A model generated the notes under the pieces. It saw only the letters and a program-made list of their open reading frames with translations. It searched no databases and was not told the DNA's origin. A program made the translations under genes and the position numbers. A stretch of 64,000 nucleotides of DNA from Fusibacillus kribbianus (lineage in GTDB: Bacteria > Bacillota > Clostridia > Lachnospirales > Lachnospiraceae). Positions 36,944 through 45,366 of this stretch are shown here, piece by piece. The first letter of the stretch is position 1. Each line of letters starts with the position of its first letter. The stretch covers positions 26,519-90,518 of the forward strand of contig NZ_JASGBQ010000007.1 in the NCBI RefSeq assembly GCF_030053595.1. The letters run 5' to 3'.

Positions 36944-38011
36944 ATGCTGAAAAAAAGATGGTTAATATTTGTGGCTGTTTTTATTATGATGGCAGGAACC
37001 GGATGTAAAACAGAAAAGGAGAATAAATGGGAAGGATTCGGACAGGGGATGAGTGTGACCGAGTCAAACTATTGTGTGGGAAGTGATGGCATCCTCATTC
37101 TTGATTCTGCAGGTATCGTTATGTTTTATGATTACGAAACGGATACTTATGTACCATTGTGTTCAAAACCCAACTGCAGGCATAGGACAACAGAATGCAG
37201 TGCAGTCTCTTTGGCGGCACATACAGACAAAATCGGATATCACAGGAATAAAATTTATTATTTTTACGGTGGGAACAGAAATCAAAGCCAATTGTATTCT
37301 GCAGATGTGGATGGAACCAATGTAAAAAAAGAAGGAGAGTATCAGCATAGTGTACATTGGGGAAAATTGGTATTTCTAGACGGAAAACTGTATTTGACAA
37401 CAAGTGACGATCAGTTTAATGAGAATTATCAGTTTGAGGGAGTGCGAAGTCAGCTCATTTCCATTGATCTGGAAACAGGAGAAGAAACGGCTTTAACAGA
37501 TGAAATTCTTGATGTGCAGCCCTTATTTCGGATCGTGGGTGCCTATGGAGGTTGTTTGTATTACATAGATAAGAATGAAAATGATTGTATGAAAAAGATA
37601 AATCTGAAAGACGGACGAACAGAGAATGTGGCAGAACCTGTTTATTGGGCAGAGCTTAAAGAGGATCGGCTGCTGTATTGTATGCGAACTGATTTTTCAG
37701 TGACGGAACGCAATCTGGAAACGGGAGGGGAGCAGATGATCGGCAATCATCAAATAGGAGTTTCTTATTGGGATTCTGAACTGCATACCCTTTCCCTGGA
37801 AGACGGGGAATATCGATGGACGGAGCAGGAGGGGCTTACTTTTATCAGGCCTTATAATGATGAAAAGCCCTTTGGAATGATTGCCAGAAACAAGGACACT
37901 CTGATAGGAACTTATACCGTCAGGGGAACTCCTGGGTTTGCCAGCATAAAGACCGAAGATTTTCTGGCAGGAAAAGAAAATTTCAATCAGCTTTCTCCTC
38001 CGGAATCATAA
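36944..38011 (+). CDS. Beta-propeller-like lipoprotein with Cx4CxHx4C motif (2)
   Basis: A 355-residue lipoprotein (MAGTGC, C21), second copy of the propeller-like family. The motif is C73-x4-C78-x-H80-x4-C85 (PLCSKPNCRHRTTEC), preceded by the shared YDYETDTYV segment. It ends DFLAGKENFNQLS, close to the DFLAGKNNWT end of its relatives. It lacks the GIYRYDFDTG segment of the other two and is more diverged. The ATG follows GGAGGCGGGG. It ends the first lipoprotein run; a 191-base AT-rich gap with a new promoter follows. Confidence 0.75.
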   Translation: MLKKRWLIFVAVFIMMAGTGCKTEKENKWEGFGQGMSVTESNYCVGSDGILILDSAGIVMFYDYETDTYVPLCSKPNCRHRTTECSAVSLAAHTDKIGYHRNKIYYFYGGNRNQSQLYSADVDGTNVKKEGEYQHSVHWGKLVFLDGKLYLTTSDDQFNENYQFEGVRSQLISIDLETGEETALTDEILDVQPLFRIVGAYGGCLYYIDKNENDCMKKINLKDGRTENVAEPVYWAELKEDRLLYCMRTDFSVTERNLETGGEQMIGNHQIGVSYWDSELHTLSLEDGEYRWTEQEGLTFIRPYNDEKPFGMIARNKDTLIGTYTVRGTPGFASIKTEDFLAGKENFNQLSPPES

Positions 38012-38141
38012 ACATACCTGGGATCAAGGAGGATACAAATACAACAGGACTGAATTTATCAAAATTAAAAGAAGAATTAATAAAAAATTAAAGAGATATA
38101 ATCGGAATAAAAAATTAATTAGAACTTAATTGGGGAAAATA

Positions 38142-38180
38142 TTGCAAAAATAAGACTGATATAGTAGTCTTAATATAAGA
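38142..38180 (+). promoter_or_regulatory. Promoter and candidate BlaI operator before 38203
   Basis: TTGCAA (38142-38147), 17-base spacer, TAGTCT (38165-38170). The 22 bases at 38159-38180 match those at 30802-30823 in 20 positions, and ATTGCAA lies at the same distance upstream in both. An AAGACT (38152) / AGTCTT (38166) dyad overlaps the -10 box. It likely drives the lipoprotein-transporter operon under BlaI control. Confidence 0.65.
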
Positions 38181-38202
38181 AAAAGCCGGAAGGGGAGATC
38201 GT

Positions 38203-39315
38203 ATGAGGAAAAAGCGCCTTACAGCAGTTTTTATGTTTTGTCTGCTTCTTTCCGGCTGTGGAAAATCTGTGGAGCAGACAGGGGCAGAAGGCTCTGTTCA
38301 GTGGGCAAACTATACTTTTACAGAAGAAGGAATCCTGCATCAAAACAACTCTTATAAAGGAAAGCTGGGATATTTTGATTATCAGACGAAAAGCTATCGG
38401 CCATTATGCGGAAGAGTAAACTGCCAGCATGACAGTCAGGAATGTCCGTCGGTGTATTTGGGCGGAACGAATGCGATGGGACGAATCGGTAATAAATGGT
38501 ATTATCTGATGGCTTCCGAGAAAAATGATGGGATTCCGGAGTTTCGCTGTTGTGATCTGGATGGTCAGAATGAAATGGTAATCGGTGAGTTTCCGCATTA
38601 TTGCTCGTATATGGAATTGTTTTTTGAAAATTCCTGTGTCATGGCCACACGAGATCCGGTTTTTGATGAAAAAACGGGAGAAATAACAGATCAGGAGGTA
38701 AGTGGAATTTACCGATATGATTTTGATACGGGAAAGGAAGAGCTTCTTTGTCCGGAAATAAAAGGCGAGGGTGAAAATTATGTCCTGTATGGCAGGTATG
38801 AAAATCTGCTGGCCTATGAGGAACGAATCGGGAAAAAAAGACTGCTCAGGGTTATGGATCTGGAAACAAAAACCATTACAGAGCCGTTTGGAAACAGCGA
38901 TGTATTCAGCGGTCGGGTCAATGATCGCTATCTGGTATGTCACGTATTTGAGAATGACGTTTATAAAGTGATAGAGATGGATCTGGATTCCGGGGAAGAG
39001 AAGCTGGTTTTGGATGGTCTGGATCATGCAGCGAGTATTTGTTGGAGTCCGGAATTAAAACTGCTGACAATTATTGATGATACGGCGGGTGAACTCTATT
39101 ATCAAACATATCGATATTTGGATAACGGAACATGTGAGGTGGTTCGGGAGGGTGGGAGTAATACTTATTTCAGACCGATCACCATCAAAGAAAACCTGAT
39201 CGTCGGGCAGTATGAGATGAATGGGGAGCAGGAAAAGAAAGGTTTTGAACTGGCGGTTATGAATAAGGACGATTTCCTCGCCGGAAAAAACAACTGGACC
39301 ATATTGGAATATTAA
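38203..39315 (+). CDS. Beta-propeller-like lipoprotein with Cx4CxHx4C motif (3)
   Basis: A 370-residue lipoprotein (LLLSGC, C19), closest to the protein from 34259: YFDYQTKSYRPLC, WYYLMASEKND, CCDLDGQNEMVIGEFPH, SGIYRYDFDTGKEELLCPE and the end DFLAGKNNWTILEY line up throughout. Motif: C69-x4-C74-x-H76-x4-C81. It heads the transporter operon, 12 bases before the ATPase, so it probably acts with the exporter, perhaps as a surface sensor or substrate-recognition part; that is inference. The ATG follows AAGGGGAG. Confidence 0.78.
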   Translation: MRKKRLTAVFMFCLLLSGCGKSVEQTGAEGSVQWANYTFTEEGILHQNNSYKGKLGYFDYQTKSYRPLCGRVNCQHDSQECPSVYLGGTNAMGRIGNKWYYLMASEKNDGIPEFRCCDLDGQNEMVIGEFPHYCSYMELFFENSCVMATRDPVFDEKTGEITDQEVSGIYRYDFDTGKEELLCPEIKGEGENYVLYGRYENLLAYEERIGKKRLLRVMDLETKTITEPFGNSDVFSGRVNDRYLVCHVFENDVYKVIEMDLDSGEEKLVLDGLDHAASICWSPELKLLTIIDDTAGELYYQTYRYLDNGTCEVVREGGSNTYFRPITIKENLIVGQYEMNGEQEKKGFELAVMNKDDFLAGKNNWTILEY

Positions 39316-39327
39316 AGGGGGGAAACC

Positions 39328-40191
39328 ATGGAGCTGGAGATCCGATCTCTTATAAAGAATTATGGAAAGAAGCAGGCGCTTAAGGGACTGAGTGTTACCC
39401 TTACAGAGGGGGTCTATGGTTTCCTCGGCCCCAACGGCGCCGGAAAGAGCACCTTTATGAACATCCTTACCGGGAATCTGAAGGCCACTTCCGGACAGAT
39501 TTTCTATAACGGTGAGGATATCGGGAAGCTGGGGAGGGAATTTCGGGGAGTTCTTGGTTATATGCCCCAGCAGCAGGCCCTTTATCCCAATTTCACAGCA
39601 GCAGGATTTCTTTCCTATATGGCGGCACTTCGGGATATGAAAAAGGAACGGGCAAAGAAGCGGATCCCGGAGGTCCTCTCCCAGGTGGGTCTTTCCGAGG
39701 TGGCCGGGGATAAGATCCGTTCCTTTTCCGGCGGCATGAAGCAGCGGCTTTTGATTGCCCAGGCAGTACTCGATGAGCCGAAAATTCTGGTGTTGGATGA
39801 GCCTACGGCAGGTCTTGATCCCAAGCAGAGGATCGCCATTCGAAACCTGATCTCGGAAATGGCAGCGGGAAAGATCGTCCTCATTGCCACCCATGTGGTG
39901 ACCGATGTGGAATCGGTGGCAAACAGGATCCTGTTGATTCGGGAGGGGGAGCTTCTGGCGGATTCTTCCAGGGAGGAGCTTACGGCTTCTCTTTCCGGCA
40001 TGGTGTGGGAGGTTACGATCCCCCAGGAAGCACTGGAAGAAATCAGTGGACAGTATCTGGTGGGAAATGTTTCCAGAGAAGGTTCTACACTTTTTGTTCG
40101 GGTGATTTCGGAGAATAAGCCGGAAAAATGGGCGCCAGCTCCTGTGAGGCCGGGGCTGGAGGATGTGTATCTGTATTATTTTAAAGAATAG
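39328..40191 (+). CDS. ABC transporter ATPase (CcmA/NatA type)
   Basis: A 287-residue ATPase of the ABC-2 exporter group. Motifs: Walker A GPNGAGKST (near residue 34), Q-loop MPQQQALYPNF, signature FSGGMKQRLLIAQAV, Walker B ILVLDEPTAGLDPKQR and switch ATHVVTDVE. The C-terminal 80 residues form the extra domain common in antibiotic and sodium exporters. It begins 12 bases after the propeller lipoprotein and ends 11 bases before the permease. The cargo is unknown; lipid II-binding antimicrobials or surface peptides are typical for this group. Confidence 0.92.
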   Translation: MELEIRSLIKNYGKKQALKGLSVTLTEGVYGFLGPNGAGKSTFMNILTGNLKATSGQIFYNGEDIGKLGREFRGVLGYMPQQQALYPNFTAAGFLSYMAALRDMKKERAKKRIPEVLSQVGLSEVAGDKIRSFSGGMKQRLLIAQAVLDEPKILVLDEPTAGLDPKQRIAIRNLISEMAAGKIVLIATHVVTDVESVANRILLIREGELLADSSREELTASLSGMVWEVTIPQEALEEISGQYLVGNVSREGSTLFVRVISENKPEKWAPAPVRPGLEDVYLYYFKE

Positions 40192-40202
40192 GGGGCGGTG
40201 AA

Positions 40203-42620
40203 ATGGCAAAGCTCCTTTATTTTGAGATGAAAAAACTGTTTTCCGGGAAGCTGATGGCTTCTCTTCTTCTGTTTCTCTTTCTTTTTAACGGTTTGATGGT
40301 TTATCGGGAAAGTCAGACAAAAATCAACTGGAGCTATACGAAGGCCGATGTGGGCCGGGTGTATGACAGCCTGGAAGGAATGACGGCTCTGGAGGCGGAA
40401 ACATATCTGGCGGAGAGGATCGAGCTTCTTGAGGCAGTGGATGTCTGGCGGCAGTGGGCAGACGGTTCGCCGGAATGGAATAAGGATGAACGGCAGAGCT
40501 TTTTGGATTATCACGAAGAGCTGATGGAACAATACCCAGATCTGGATATCGAAGCAGGCTATCTTCTGTATCTGCGAAATTTTTACAGCGAACAGAAGCT
40601 GTTAAACGATATGTATGACCAGGTGTCTGCAGTGGCGCATTATGGGGAATATTTAAACGGTCTTGAAGAGGAAGCAAAGATTATGACCTCCTCTTCTCTG
40701 TTTGGAAATCCCGGAACTTTTTCCTATCGGAATATTGAGAAAACGCCGCCGGTTTATGAGCATCTGAAGGGAACCGTGCTCCCGGCGGAGGATTCAGAGG
40801 GCGTGCTTCTGGCTACGGAATCAAGGATCACCGATCTTTTGCTTCTCTGTCTGATTTTCATTCTGGCTCTGTCTATGCTTATCGGAGAGAGGGACAGCGG
40901 AACTCTGCTTCTCATCAAACCGGCCAAAAAGGGATATCTGGAGACGATAACGGCAAAGCTTCTGACGATGCTTTTTCTGGCTGTGACGGGGACGATGCTT
41001 TTTTATGGGACTGATTTTCTGCTGGCAGAATGGCTTTTGGGCTTGGGATCTATGGACCGGCCGATCCAGAGCGTGGCCGGTTATCTGACTTCGCCCTATG
41101 CCCTTACGGTGGGCCGGTATCTGGTCGTATTTCTGATTACAAAGGTATTGACGGCGGTGGTTTACGCAAGTCTTCTTTTTTGTCTGTGTACCGTGTGCAG
41201 AAACGGGGTGAGTGCCTGTCTTTCCATGGGGGCAGTCCTTCTTCTGGAGTTTGTTCTTTATCTGACCATTGGCATCCATTCCTGGTTAAGTCCCCTGAAG
41301 GTCATCAATCTGGTGTGTATGGCTGACACGACCTGGTTTTATGGAAACTATCTGAACATGAATGTCTTTGGATACCCGGTCAACGTGGTGCCTGTCTGCG
41401 TGGGCGCAGCTTTTATGGTGGCGGTTCTTTCCTGTGTGATTTCCCTGCGTCGGTTTGTTACCGAGGCGTCGGCCCTAAGCGCTGAAAACCGGGTAACAGC
41501 CTTCGTCCGCGCCCGGTTAAAAAAGAGACAGAAACGGGGGCGGGGGAAGCTTCGCATCCAGGTGAATCTGTTGGGAAAGGAATTCTATAAGGTATTGGTC
41601 ATGGAGCGGGCATGGCTTCTTCTGGTGGTCTTTGCTCTGCTTCAGTGGAACAGCTATCGGGGATTTAAGACTTATATGGATTCGGAGGAGGCCTTTTACC
41701 GGTATTATATTTCCTGGGCAGAGGATGTGCCTCTCACGGAGGCGGCCCGGAAATATAAAGAGGAAGACGCCCGTTTCCGGCAGCTTGACCGGGCAGTTTC
41801 TGATGGGAAGAAGGCGTACGACGCAGGTGAGCTTACCTACGAGGAATATATGGAACTCACCATGGAACTGCAGGCAACCTATAATGCAAGACAGGGCTTT
41901 TCAAGGGCCGTTGCCCAATATGAATACGTGCTTTCGCAGGTGAGAGCAGGAGAGGAGGCGGAGCTTTTCTGTACCACCGGCTGGGAGAATCTTCTGGGAC
42001 CAGCCGGGCAGCGGGAGGATGTGATGAATGCAGGAAAGCTGGCTTTCTTTCTTGCAGTCGGGCTGGCGGCGGTGTTTTCTGTGGAGAAAACCACAGGGAT
42101 GGAGCTTCTTCTGAAAAGCTCCATACGCGGGCGGGGAAGCGTCTGCCTTCGCAAATACGCGGTCTGTATCCTATACGGGACTGCGGCATTCCTGCTCGCT
42201 TTTTTGCCGCGGTATCTGGTGATTTTTTCGGCTTACGGGACGGCAGGGCTTTCGGCTCCTTTAAAGAGTCTGTCTCTTCTTGGGGATGTATCCTGTCATG
42301 CGCCCCTATGGGTTTACCTGGTTTTAGTGGGAGTTTCCCGTTATCTGGGAATGCTGGCTGCCGTCGGGCTGATTTTATGGCTGTCCAAAAGGACCGGAAA
42401 TATGATACATACGATACTGATCTCCGTTCTTTTTCTGCTGCTGCCGGTATTTCTTTTCCTTATGGGGCTTTGTGGAGAAACGTACTTTTCTCTGCTTCCT
42501 ATGATGACAGGTTATTCCATGTACCGGCTGACGGCGGGCCGTATCGTTTACTGGTGTGCGGTGGCTGCCATCGGTATCTGGTTTTATATTCAGAGTTATG
42601 AGGAGGGAAGTGCGTCATGA
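40203..42620 (+). CDS. Large ABC-2-type permease
   Basis: An 805-residue permease made of two similar halves. Each half starts with a membrane helix after a cytosolic end (LLYFEMKKLFSGKLMASLL; later LLGKEFYKVLVMERAWLLL), a large extracellular segment of about 130-150 residues, and then a bundle of about five helices. The extracellular parts contain helical coiled-coil-like stretches (YEEYMELTMELQATYNARQ). The tandem layout suggests one polypeptide forms the whole channel. Its stop overlaps the next start (ATGA). It works with the ATPase upstream and probably with the adaptor proteins downstream. Confidence 0.85.
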   Translation: MAKLLYFEMKKLFSGKLMASLLLFLFLFNGLMVYRESQTKINWSYTKADVGRVYDSLEGMTALEAETYLAERIELLEAVDVWRQWADGSPEWNKDERQSFLDYHEELMEQYPDLDIEAGYLLYLRNFYSEQKLLNDMYDQVSAVAHYGEYLNGLEEEAKIMTSSSLFGNPGTFSYRNIEKTPPVYEHLKGTVLPAEDSEGVLLATESRITDLLLLCLIFILALSMLIGERDSGTLLLIKPAKKGYLETITAKLLTMLFLAVTGTMLFYGTDFLLAEWLLGLGSMDRPIQSVAGYLTSPYALTVGRYLVVFLITKVLTAVVYASLLFCLCTVCRNGVSACLSMGAVLLLEFVLYLTIGIHSWLSPLKVINLVCMADTTWFYGNYLNMNVFGYPVNVVPVCVGAAFMVAVLSCVISLRRFVTEASALSAENRVTAFVRARLKKRQKRGRGKLRIQVNLLGKEFYKVLVMERAWLLLVVFALLQWNSYRGFKTYMDSEEAFYRYYISWAEDVPLTEAARKYKEEDARFRQLDRAVSDGKKAYDAGELTYEEYMELTMELQATYNARQGFSRAVAQYEYVLSQVRAGEEAELFCTTGWENLLGPAGQREDVMNAGKLAFFLAVGLAAVFSVEKTTGMELLLKSSIRGRGSVCLRKYAVCILYGTAAFLLAFLPRYLVIFSAYGTAGLSAPLKSLSLLGDVSCHAPLWVYLVLVGVSRYLGMLAAVGLILWLSKRTGNMIHTILISVLFLLLPVFLFLMGLCGETYFSLLPMMTGYSMYRLTAGRIVYWCAVAAIGIWFYIQSYEEGSAS

Positions 42621-43747
42621 AGAAGAAATGGGTGATTTTTGCGGCAGCGGTATTATTTGTGGCGGCGGCAGGCCTGGGAGTTTATCTGGGGACGCCTTCC
42701 ATACCCAAAAAACAGAAGGAAACAGCGGTACCGGTTCAATCTGTTGCGGTGATCACCGGCTATGCGGAAAAAGCAGCCGTGAGAAGCCGTTTTCTGGGCG
42801 TTGTCAGAGAAGAGGAGGCTGTGACAGTCCGGCTCGATGAGGGACGTAAAACAGCGGCTTATTCTGTTTCTCCGGGCGACCGGGTTGATACGGGGACAGT
42901 TCTGGCAGTCTACGACAATTCCGGGCTTTTATTGGAACGGGAACAGCTTTTGCTTGATAAAGAACAACTGGAATTTTCAGCGGAAAATGCAGGAATACGG
43001 ATAAAAACCTTAAAGGCAGAGCGGGATCAGGCGGATGCCGGTCAGAAGGACAGCTATGATCTGCAGATTATAAATGCGCAGTCAGAGCTTGATCAGACAG
43101 AATTCAGTCTGGAACTTAAGGAGCAGGAGATCGCCCGCCTGGATGAGAAGCTTGCCTTAAGTCAGGTGATTTCTCCCTGCGCCGGTATTGTGACGGAGAT
43201 TGATGAGGCGGAGGGAAGTTTGTCCATTGTATCGGAAGGGACTTTTGAACTGAGTTTTTCAGTAACTGAATCGGAGCTGGAGGAATTTCGGGCTGGTGAC
43301 AGGCTTTTTGTGACCAATAGGGATGAAACGCTTTCTTATGATGGAACGGTGAGCCGGATCGAATCGACGAAACCGGAGAACAGTGAGACGCAGACCGGTG
43401 CAGCCCGTCCTTCCTCCTATCCGGTTTATGCTGTTTTGGAGGGAGCAAACGGCCTTCTTCCCGGTCAGCATGTGTACGTGGAAAAGCAGGAACCTACAGG
43501 GCAGAAATTGGAAATTGGGGAGGATGTGATTCTTCTTCCGGAAGGATATCTTATGGATGTGGAAGGCTCTGCATGGGTCTGGCTGGCAGGAGAACAGGGG
43601 ACTCTTGAAAAGCGTTCTGTCATTCTGGGTGCCTACAACGACAGGCACGATGCCTATGAGGTGATCGAAGGACTTTCCATGACGGATTATCTGGCGTGGC
43701 CCATGGCATCTTATGAAGTGGGACAGAAGGCGGATTTCGGAGAATAA
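42617..43747 (+). CDS. HlyD-like membrane-fusion adaptor 1
   Basis: A 376-residue protein with an N-terminal membrane anchor (residues 4-24), a lipoyl-like half (LGVVREEEAVTVRLDEG, then VSPGDRVDTGTVLAVYD), a coiled-coil hairpin (about 105-180, EQLLLDKEQLEFSAENA), the second lipoyl half (SQVISPCAGIVTEIDEAEG) and a beta-barrel region. This is the HlyD/RND-adaptor fold; in Gram-positives such proteins join MacB-like exporters. It overlaps the permease stop by four bases. It probably bridges the exporter to its substrate outside the membrane. Confidence 0.85.
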   Translation: MKKKWVIFAAAVLFVAAAGLGVYLGTPSIPKKQKETAVPVQSVAVITGYAEKAAVRSRFLGVVREEEAVTVRLDEGRKTAAYSVSPGDRVDTGTVLAVYDNSGLLLEREQLLLDKEQLEFSAENAGIRIKTLKAERDQADAGQKDSYDLQIINAQSELDQTEFSLELKEQEIARLDEKLALSQVISPCAGIVTEIDEAEGSLSIVSEGTFELSFSVTESELEEFRAGDRLFVTNRDETLSYDGTVSRIESTKPENSETQTGAARPSSYPVYAVLEGANGLLPGQHVYVEKQEPTGQKLEIGEDVILLPEGYLMDVEGSAWVWLAGEQGTLEKRSVILGAYNDRHDAYEVIEGLSMTDYLAWPMASYEVGQKADFGE

Positions 43748-43762
43748 GGAGGGGGACGACAG

Positions 43763-45355
43763 ATGGAGAAAGGCAGAAAAGAATCTGTAAAAAAGAGGCT
43801 TCTGGCGTTGCTCCTGGCGGCTGTTGTGGCTTTTTGCGGCTTCCTTTCCGGAATTGCCATAGGAAAATTTGCGGGAACAAAGGAAGAGACTGTATCAGTG
43901 TATTCAGTGGAAAGTCTGTGGGATAAAAAGTGGTCCGGTGCTGTGACGGTCTCGGCTGTGGTGGAGACAGGAACTGTGAAGGCATATTATTATGACAGCC
44001 GGTGCCCTGTAACGGAGCTTTATGTGACAGAGGGACAGGCAGTGACAGCGGGGACGATCCTCTATCGTTGTGACAGTGCGGAGTTTGACACAGAGCTTTC
44101 TGTTCTTAAGATGAGCCTGGATAACGAAAAAGTATATTTGAAGCGTCTGGAAAGCTACATAGAAACTCTTAAAAATACAAAACCTGTTATGGATGGTCTG
44201 GGAAGTAGAGGTGGTTTTTATTATGCTTCTTTGGGAGGAGGCCTTCTCAGGGTACCTCTCTCTTTGAAGGCACAGGATGAGCCGGTGGACGAAAGCAGCA
44301 TGCCTTCGGAGGAAGAGTCATCAGAGCAGAGCAGCGAAGAAACGGAACCATTTTCAGAGAGCGGCGTTGAGGAGACGGAGCAGCCTTCAGAAAACAATGT
44401 TGAGGAAGCAGAGCAGCCTTCGGAAAGCAGTGATGAGATGGAACAGCCTTCGGGAGGAAGCAGCGATAATGTGGAACTGCCGGATTTTGATGGTAATTTT
44501 GATGATGCAGCGTTGGAAGAAGCACTGGGAGATCTGGACAGTGCGCCCCAGGGTTATACTAAAGAGGAGCTTACCCGTGTCATAAAGGAGCGGACCCTGG
44601 AATATGAAAATCTGGAGCTCGCTATCCGAAAAAAGGAAAAGCAGGCGGAGGAGCTGAAAAGGAAGATCGATGCCTGTGTCGTGAAAGCGGAAGAGGACGG
44701 CACAGTACAAAGAGTTTTGGATCCGGTAACTGCGGCTTCCCAGGGACAGCCAGTCTTTGAACTGCATGGGATAAACGGCTGCCGTATCCGGGGGCAGTTC
44801 AATGAATTTCTGGCATCTTCTCTGGTACCCGGAGCGGAAATTTCCGTGGAGACCGTGGTGAATGGAAAGAAAACATCCCTTCCGGCGAAGCTCCAATCCA
44901 TAAGCAGGGAGCCGGAGGAGGCAGAAGCTTTTTCAGCATCAATGACAGAGAAGATGGGGCTTTCTGTCAACCCAGCCATGAGCTATTACAGCTTTACGGC
45001 ATCCTTTACGGAGAATCCGGATACCGCAGAGGGAACGGTAGTAGAAATCATGGTTGCACAGGCTGTGTCTGCAGGCGAAACGGAGACGGGCAGGATCGTA
45101 TTACCGGACGCGTGGCTTTTTTATGAAGGCGGACAATCTTATGTTTATGCCATGGGCACAGACGGCAGGCTGGAAAAACGTTCGGTAGTTCCGGGAAGAA
45201 GTATTTTCGGAGCAAAAACAGAGATTTTGTCAGGCATTTCGGCGGAGGATTATCTGGCAGATCCGCGGGACAGCCTGGCAGAAACGGGGCGAAAGACGAA
45301 GATCGTATACGGAAAGGAAATGGAAATCGGGGAAGAAGAAACCCGGGAGGAATAG
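43763..45355 (+). CDS. HlyD-like adaptor 2 with acidic insert
   Basis: A 530-residue membrane-anchored adaptor (helix about residues 14-34). Lipoyl-like halves: TVKAYYYDSRCPVTELYVTEG followed by QAVTAGTILYRCDS, and later CVVKAEEDGTVQRVLDP. Between the two coiled-coil arms sits a Glu/Ser/Pro-rich insert of about 75 residues (near 175-250) with degenerate repeats such as EETEQPSE, giving a strongly acidic flexible segment. The C-terminal part (IVLPDAWLFYEGGQSYVYAMG, RSVVPGR) is the usual membrane-proximal domain. It starts 15 bases after adaptor 1. Two different adaptors in one operon suggest a hetero-oligomeric assembly. Confidence 0.82.
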   Translation: MEKGRKESVKKRLLALLLAAVVAFCGFLSGIAIGKFAGTKEETVSVYSVESLWDKKWSGAVTVSAVVETGTVKAYYYDSRCPVTELYVTEGQAVTAGTILYRCDSAEFDTELSVLKMSLDNEKVYLKRLESYIETLKNTKPVMDGLGSRGGFYYASLGGGLLRVPLSLKAQDEPVDESSMPSEEESSEQSSEETEPFSESGVEETEQPSENNVEEAEQPSESSDEMEQPSGGSSDNVELPDFDGNFDDAALEEALGDLDSAPQGYTKEELTRVIKERTLEYENLELAIRKKEKQAEELKRKIDACVVKAEEDGTVQRVLDPVTAASQGQPVFELHGINGCRIRGQFNEFLASSLVPGAEISVETVVNGKKTSLPAKLQSISREPEEAEAFSASMTEKMGLSVNPAMSYYSFTASFTENPDTAEGTVVEIMVAQAVSAGETETGRIVLPDAWLFYEGGQSYVYAMGTDGRLEKRSVVPGRSIFGAKTEILSGISAEDYLADPRDSLAETGRKTKIVYGKEMEIGEEETREE

Positions 45356-45366
45356 GGGGTGTTCTG

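Noticed and set aside
39055..40209. Open frame of 384 codons on the - strand
   Set aside because: Antisense to the lipoprotein and ABC ATPase genes, with H/R/P-rich composition typical of shadow frames.
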